NCBI GenBank assembly: GCA_963640465.1
Contig: CAVHYP010000022.1
Coordinates: 1 to 37,785, forward strand
Direction of reading: 5' to 3'
DNA: 37,785 nucleotides
Source: Colivivens sp963640465
GTDB taxonomy: Bacteria; Bacteroidota; Bacteroidia; Bacteroidales; Bacteroidaceae
The translations under genes were made by a program, and so were the position numbers. The notes under the pieces are model-generated. The model worked only from the letters and a program-made list of their open reading frames with translations. It did not search any database and had not been told where the DNA came from. Positions within the stretch are counted from its first letter, which is position 1. Each line of letters begins with the position of its first letter. Shown piece by piece: positions 33,876 to 37,785 of this stretch.

Positions 33876-35399
33876 ATGGAAAAACTTTACAAAATCAGTG
33901 TTAGTGCACGTCTTGTTCTGACGTCACTCGTCCTGACTCTTGCCTTTTCACAGGCTTGGGCAGGAGAACAATTTTACTATTGGTATGTGAACGATGTAAT
34001 GACTTATCCTACCGGTGGCGGAACAGTTTACCTCGCAGAAGCAGAAACCGAGGAAGCAGACCGCAAGTACGACACAGAAATGGAACTGAAGTCCTGCATA
34101 CATGGATATGGAGGTGAGTATTTCTATGGATATGCCAAACCTAACGACGGTTTTATTTTCCTCGGCTGGAAATCTCTCGATGCATCCTATTATGACGATA
34201 TTGAGGATGACCCCAGTATCCAGATTGAAGACTATCTCTCAAAGGATTTCATCAGCTACAATCAGAACGAGAGCTTCTATTTGAAGACAACATCCTCCAG
34301 TAAGAGTACTTCTCCACAACAATATAACTTGATTCCCGACACCACTCTTGTGGCATTGTTCGGACATGTGTCATTGCTTTATGTTTCCGGACAGAACGAT
34401 CTCGGTACAATGGAAATTGAAGACCCGACAGTCGGGATAGGGGATTTCACCTACATCACTGCCACACCTAATAAAGAACTTAACGCTTCATTCCTCTACT
34501 GGCTCGACAGCGACGGTAATATCTACTCAACCGATGCACGTTGCGAAATCAATGTGACAAAGAACGTCACCTACACAGCCGTGTTCGCAGCTCCAGACTA
34601 TGAGACATTTGACTTCGGCAAGGACGGATATAAGGTGATTAGTTCACTCGACAAGGATGTGGAATACGACAACTCTGTAGTTTCCCACACATATCTTACT
34701 CCGCAGGTAATGACATCCTACTCCTATATCGCCCGATACGACTCGGTTCCTGGCTACAAGGAGGTGGAAAAGGACACTGTCATCAATGGAGAAGATGCAA
34801 CCGTTATAGTGCAGGTTCCTGACACACAGGTGGTGCCAGTGTATGCAACTACAGAATACGAATCCTATCCAAACAGTTTCACGGGAAGTGAATATATCAC
34901 CGATGCTTGCACTTACTATTATGGCTTCGCTGCCGGAGATGCTGTTCTGCTCCACGGAACTGGTTTGACAACCATTCACTATGTTGAAAAGTCAGCTGAT
35001 TCAGAGCGTACTTCCCAGAACAAACTTACTGCTGCAGCAGACGATAGTACCGACATTGCAACTCTCAATCAGGACACAGCAAAGTACTATCTCTTTGATG
35101 AAAAGACCAATACCTTCAATGCTGCCACTTCAGGTATTGTTCCTGCCGGATCCGGTTATCTCGTCATCACCAACGATATGCCAGAGTACAAGTACAACAC
35201 ACTCTATTTCGTCAAAGCCGCTAAGTATGAAAGCATCAGATACGATGTCAATTCCGACGGGTCAATCGATACAGGCGATGTCCTCGCAATCTATGGTGCC
35301 ATCCAGTCGGGCGAAACCGATGGAATGGATGTGGACGGTAACGGCACTGTCGACACCCAAGATGTCCTCAGTGTTTACGAGAAGATTGGCAACAACTGA
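33876..35399 (+). CDS. Secreted protein with C-terminal dockerin-like domain
   Basis: A 507-residue exported protein with signal ending SQAWA. The middle contains beta-rich segments like bacterial 'repeat' or InlB-B modules: FYGYAKPNDGFIFLGWKS, ALFGHVSLLYVSG, ITATPNKELNASFLYWLDSDGN and KNVTYTAVFA. Residues about 457-505 form a dockerin type I-like pair of calcium-binding loops: DVNSDGSIDTGDVLAIYGAI and DVDGNGTVDTQDVLSVYEKI. Dockerins bind cohesins in cellulosomes, but no cohesin is seen here. In Bacteroidota such modules also occur as isolated C-terminal domains. Its position downstream of the Lnb-like gene, followed by a terminator, makes it the probable last gene of the locus. No catalytic domain recognised. 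Confidence 0.75.
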   Translation: MEKLYKISVSARLVLTSLVLTLAFSQAWAGEQFYYWYVNDVMTYPTGGGTVYLAEAETEEADRKYDTEMELKSCIHGYGGEYFYGYAKPNDGFIFLGWKSLDASYYDDIEDDPSIQIEDYLSKDFISYNQNESFYLKTTSSSKSTSPQQYNLIPDTTLVALFGHVSLLYVSGQNDLGTMEIEDPTVGIGDFTYITATPNKELNASFLYWLDSDGNIYSTDARCEINVTKNVTYTAVFAAPDYETFDFGKDGYKVISSLDKDVEYDNSVVSHTYLTPQVMTSYSYIARYDSVPGYKEVEKDTVINGEDATVIVQVPDTQVVPVYATTEYESYPNSFTGSEYITDACTYYYGFAAGDAVLLHGTGLTTIHYVEKSADSERTSQNKLTAAADDSTDIATLNQDTAKYYLFDEKTNTFNAATSGIVPAGSGYLVITNDMPEYKYNTLYFVKAAKYESIRYDVNSDGSIDTGDVLAIYGAIQSGETDGMDVDGNGTVDTQDVLSVYEKIGNN

Positions 35400-35419
35400 C
35401 ATTCAATGATTTAATCCGG

Positions 35420-35462
35420 ATGGTGCAATGCAACGTACTGTTGCCTGCACCATTCTTTTTTC
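35420..35462 (+). terminator. Terminator after the dockerin gene
   Basis: ATGGTGCA (35420-35427) pairs with TGCACCAT (35446-35453). An inner GCAAC/GTTGC stem adds strength, and a TCTTTTTTT tail follows. Confidence 0.9.
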
Positions 35463-35489
35463 TTATGGACTATAAATACAAATTTTCTT

Positions 35490-36668
35490 ATGATTAAGAA
35501 TACGCGAAACCTGCTCACACTGCTTCTGCTCTCGTTCTGCCTTTTGGCAACAGCCCAGCAGAAAACCTTTCGCATTCACGGCAAGATGCCAGGACTGAAG
35601 AAGGGAATGACAGTCTCTTTGTTCAAGGCTGAGCGTGAGCCGAACTCTACGTTCAGTGCCGAGGATATTGAACTTGGATTGGTGGACTTCTCACAACCCA
35701 CAGAAGACACCAGTCAGCTTGCCACAGTCGTCTTGTCCAAAGATGGTGAGTTCCTGCTTGAGGGGTCGGTCGACCATCCTCAGCTCTGCACCCTCATCTC
35801 CAACAACGTTGACCTTATCGAGAAGAAGAACAAGGGAAAGTCCTACGATGGCATCCACTGGACCTATACACCCGTGTTCGTGGACAATGTGGATATGGAA
35901 CTGCAGGTGAAGAACTATGACTTGTGGACCGACGAACCTATATCCAAGGACTTCCGCATCGTGGGAGGCAAGGTGCAGGAGGATTTCAATGATTACAACC
36001 TCATGATGCAGGAGTCGGGCATCGAAAGCACAGACTTCAATCCTTCCTACGAGATGGACACCAAATTCATCAAGTCCCATCCGTCATCAGTCGTTTCGCT
36101 CTATCTTGCCAACCGCATCCTTACAAACGGCTACAACCTCAGTAAGGAACAGTTGCGGCTACTGAAAGAGACAATACAGCCATGTGAGGCAGATACTGCC
36201 CGTTACAACAAGTATCTCACCAAGATGAGCAATGCAGAACTTACTGCAATCGGCAATCCGGTTGTCGACCTCGACATCGAGGATGAGGCAGGAAAGAGCA
36301 TGATGCTTACCGATGTGCTGCCTAAGTCAAAGCTTGTGTTGGTGGACTTCTGGGCAAGTTGGTGTGGCATTTGCCGTGCTTCAACCCCCGAGATAAAGGA
36401 ACTCTATGCCGCATATCCGCGCGAGATGTTTGATGTGATTAGTGTGTCATGCGACACCCATCACGAGAACTGGGTGAAGGCATTGGAGAAAGACGGCATG
36501 CCGTGGAAGCAATATCTCCTCACCGAAAAAGGCTACAAAGATTTCTTCAACAAGTATCAGCTCGTTGGAGTCCCTTATTACCTGCTTGTCAATTCGGAAG
36601 GCAACGTAATCGCCAGTCCGGGCAGCGTCAGCCAGGTTAAGGAAACCATTGAGAAGTACTGCAAGTAA
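35490..36668 (+). CDS. Second TlpA-like thioredoxin (CGIC active site)
   Basis: A 392-residue exported protein with signal MIKNTRNLLTLLLLSFCLLATA. An N-terminal DUF4369-like domain follows (FRIHGKMPGLKKGMTVSLFK, VVLSKDGEFLLEGSV), then a helical segment and a C-terminal TlpA/AhpC-TSA domain (about 255-392). The active site is ASWCGICRASTPEI, with IC in place of the usual PC. ISVSCDTHHENWVKAL and the cis-Pro segment VGVPYYLLVNSEGN complete the fold. The middle dipeptide sets thioredoxin redox potential, so it may be tuned differently from the paralogue at 31120. The terminator just upstream implies its own transcription, although no clean promoter is visible in the 28 bp left. Confidence 0.9.
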   Translation: MIKNTRNLLTLLLLSFCLLATAQQKTFRIHGKMPGLKKGMTVSLFKAEREPNSTFSAEDIELGLVDFSQPTEDTSQLATVVLSKDGEFLLEGSVDHPQLCTLISNNVDLIEKKNKGKSYDGIHWTYTPVFVDNVDMELQVKNYDLWTDEPISKDFRIVGGKVQEDFNDYNLMMQESGIESTDFNPSYEMDTKFIKSHPSSVVSLYLANRILTNGYNLSKEQLRLLKETIQPCEADTARYNKYLTKMSNAELTAIGNPVVDLDIEDEAGKSMMLTDVLPKSKLVLVDFWASWCGICRASTPEIKELYAAYPREMFDVISVSCDTHHENWVKALEKDGMPWKQYLLTEKGYKDFFNKYQLVGVPYYLLVNSEGNVIASPGSVSQVKETIEKYCK

Positions 36669-36811
36669 GTAGTTTCGGCACCAACAGCCTCCTTAAGGAA
36701 TCATTTTGCTTTGCATCGGAGTAATCGCAACTCTTGTGTAAAGCATTTTTTTGTCCCATATACCCTTGTTTTCGACTAATAACCGGATGAATTGCCTGCA
36801 AATTACTGGGT

Positions 36812-36876
36812 AAATCACTCACAAATCACCATAAATCACTTACAAATCACTCATAAGCTACTCATAATTCACTTGC
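36812..36876. repeat. 11-bp direct repeat (AAATCACTCAC-like)
   Basis: Six consecutive imperfect units of about 11 bp (36812, 36823, 36833, 36844, 36855, 36866) resemble AAATCACTCAC/T. They lie in the 450-bp gene-free stretch between the thioredoxin gene and the IS. The rest of that stretch (36669-36811, 36877-36994) shows nothing I can name. Confidence 0.75.
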
Positions 36877-37119
36877 AAAAATGACGAATCTGAGAATTCT
36901 TCTATCCCGGAACATCCGCGAAGCGAACGGGTATGCACTGGAAAAAATAGCGCTCCACCCGCCTGCATCATTTGAGGGTGAACTGGTATGCTTCGGAAAA
37001 ATCCGGCATTTGGGGTGATTCTATCCATTTTTACGTCCTTTTATGGACTAACGGACATCAAAAAGGACCCTTTTTAGCACTTTAGACTGCTGACTGCAGT
37101 CCTGGAATATTGAACGGGT

Positions 37120-37509
37120 ATGTTCCGGAATATGTACGAAGGCCTCGCCTCGTTCTTTCTTCCCGAAGGAGTTTTGGAATACTTTGAAGTAACTGATTTT
37201 GCTGTGCAGCCAACCAAGGACAAGAATGTGCTGTACACAACAGAACTGCATATCTATCTCGACGAGCGTGACAACCGTCCTGCAGACATGGAAGGTTCTG
37301 TAAGCAATGGCTTTGAGACGGAGTCATGTCTGCTGGACTTTCCTGCACGTGACAAGAAAGCGGTGCTGCATGTGCGCAGGCGGCGCTGGACGATGCCTGA
37401 CGGCACAACGAGAACTGCAGACCTCGGCAAAGAGTTTGAACTGAGGCATAAAGGAACGCGATACGCCAAGGATTTCGCGCTTTTTTTAAAGAGGGCGGAT
37501 GGACAATGA
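37120..37509 (+). CDS. Transposase N-terminal region (ISAon1-type)
   Basis: A 129-residue product. The pattern YEGLASFFLPEGVLEYFEVTDF followed by SCLLDFPARDKKAVLHVRRRRWTMPDG, then LRHKGTRYAKDFALFLKRADG, is the N-terminal, presumably DNA-end-binding, segment of ISAon1-type transposases as I remember them. A second ATG at 37132 (MYEGL) is the start most like the family. The frame ends at TGA 37507-37509 just after a seven-T run (37481-37487), and the catalytic part continues in another frame from 37499. The family is often split into two frames this way. Confidence 0.75.
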   Translation: MFRNMYEGLASFFLPEGVLEYFEVTDFAVQPTKDKNVLYTTELHIYLDERDNRPADMEGSVSNGFETESCLLDFPARDKKAVLHVRRRRWTMPDGTTRTADLGKEFELRHKGTRYAKDFALFLKRADGQ

Positions 37510-37785
37510 GACGATAACCGCCCAGCAGGTCGGTTATACATACATGATCAACAGTTCCACGTTTGCGAAAAGATACAAGGATACGCTAAGCGACTATGAG
37601 TCCTGGGAGCAGAAAGAACACGCTGCAGAATGGATACTGCTATCCCAAAACGTCGGAAAGGATTATGGCATAGATGAAACTTCACTCCATGGAGAACTTT
37701 ATATATTGTTGTCCGCTAAACATAGAATGTCCTTCCGAACCCGTTGTTTTACAGCAGATTCGGCCAATCAAAGTGTTCCCAAGCC
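37499..37785 (+). CDS. Transposase catalytic region, partial
   Basis: Starting ATG 37499, overlapping the first frame by 11 bp and in the +1 frame relative to it. The product begins MDNETITAQQVGYTYMINSSTFAKRYKDTLSDYESW and reaches GIDETSLHGELYI, containing the first catalytic Asp (DETS) of the DDE transposase. After about residue 70 the sequence no longer resembles the expected continuation (GELYTI-TNK...), suggesting a frameshift or truncation near 37705. The frame stays open to the window end, so the C-terminus is not seen. Confidence 0.65.
   Translation, partial: MDNETITAQQVGYTYMINSSTFAKRYKDTLSDYESWEQKEHAAEWILLSQNVGKDYGIDETSLHGELYILLSAKHRMSFRTRCFTADSANQSVPK

Larger units (their letters stand above)
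36995..37785 (+). mobile_element. Left part of an ISAon1/ISL3-like insertion sequence
   Basis: The element appears to begin with a terminal repeat around 36995-37020. Its core TCCGG-n-ATTTGG-n-GTGAT (37002-37019) matches 16 of 18 bases of the MITE ends at 10.9-11.2 kb. It then carries two overlapping transposase frames (37120 and 37499). The right end is outside the window, or the copy is truncated near 37710, where family similarity seems to stop. Confidence 0.7.

Overview
The window comes from a member of the Bacteroidota, most likely a Bacteroidales genome of Prevotella type. Four things point there. Promoters follow the TTTG-N19-TAnnTTTG pattern. A complete SusC/SusD locus is present. Lipoproteins begin with C-S-D-D-D type surface-export signals and carry BACON, FISUMP and Lnb-like domains. 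Almost no gene is preceded by a Shine-Dalgarno sequence. The genus assignment is an inference.

Left part (1-5750): a minus-strand outer-membrane barrel protein, then the ribosomal protein operon rplM-rpsI-rpsB-tsf closed by a strong terminator. The leaders in front of rplM and rpsB both contain a GGGAGG next to an ATG plus a complementary CCTCC, which is unusual in this phylum. Beyond the terminator lie a decayed AAA+ ATPase gene (internal amber codon, Walker A glycine replaced by aspartate) and degenerate repeats.

Middle (5751-20254): an Oar-like TonB-dependent receptor paired with a BACON/OB-fold lipoprotein. About 1 kb of repeat-rich non-coding DNA follows, including a 256-bp MITE-like element. 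Then comes a plus-strand series: guaB, two parvulin-type periplasmic PPIases, an OstA/LptD-N-like protein, a small single-pass membrane protein and mutL. The PPIase and OstA-like genes suit outer-membrane biogenesis.

20255-24187: ompA (a 10-base run of N lies just upstream), a tRNA-Pro/tRNA-Val pair with its own promoter and terminator, a SUI1/YciH-like translation factor and a membrane-anchored or secreted DNA/RNA non-specific endonuclease.

24188-36668: a nutrient-uptake locus. It holds SusC, SusD, a lipoprotein resembling SusCD-associated metallohydrolases but without HExxH, a FISUMP lipoprotein, a TlpA-like thioredoxin, an Lnb-like (DUF4105) membrane protein and a secreted protein ending in a dockerin-like domain. 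A terminator and a second TlpA-like thioredoxin follow. The absence of glycoside hydrolases and the abundance of lipoproteins and thiol-redox proteins suggest a peptide, metal or cofactor substrate rather than a polysaccharide.

Right edge (36669-37785): an 11-bp repeat array and the left end of an ISAon1/ISL3-like insertion sequence. Its terminal repeat matches the ends of the MITE-like element 26 kb away, which suggests a family-specific mobilisation relationship.

A theme running through the spacers is degenerate tandem repetition with a period of about 21-23 bp. Units differ from spacer to spacer, but one unit recurs in opposite orientation at 11.46 kb and 22.0 kb. This pattern and the paired ribosomal leaders are the least explained structures here.
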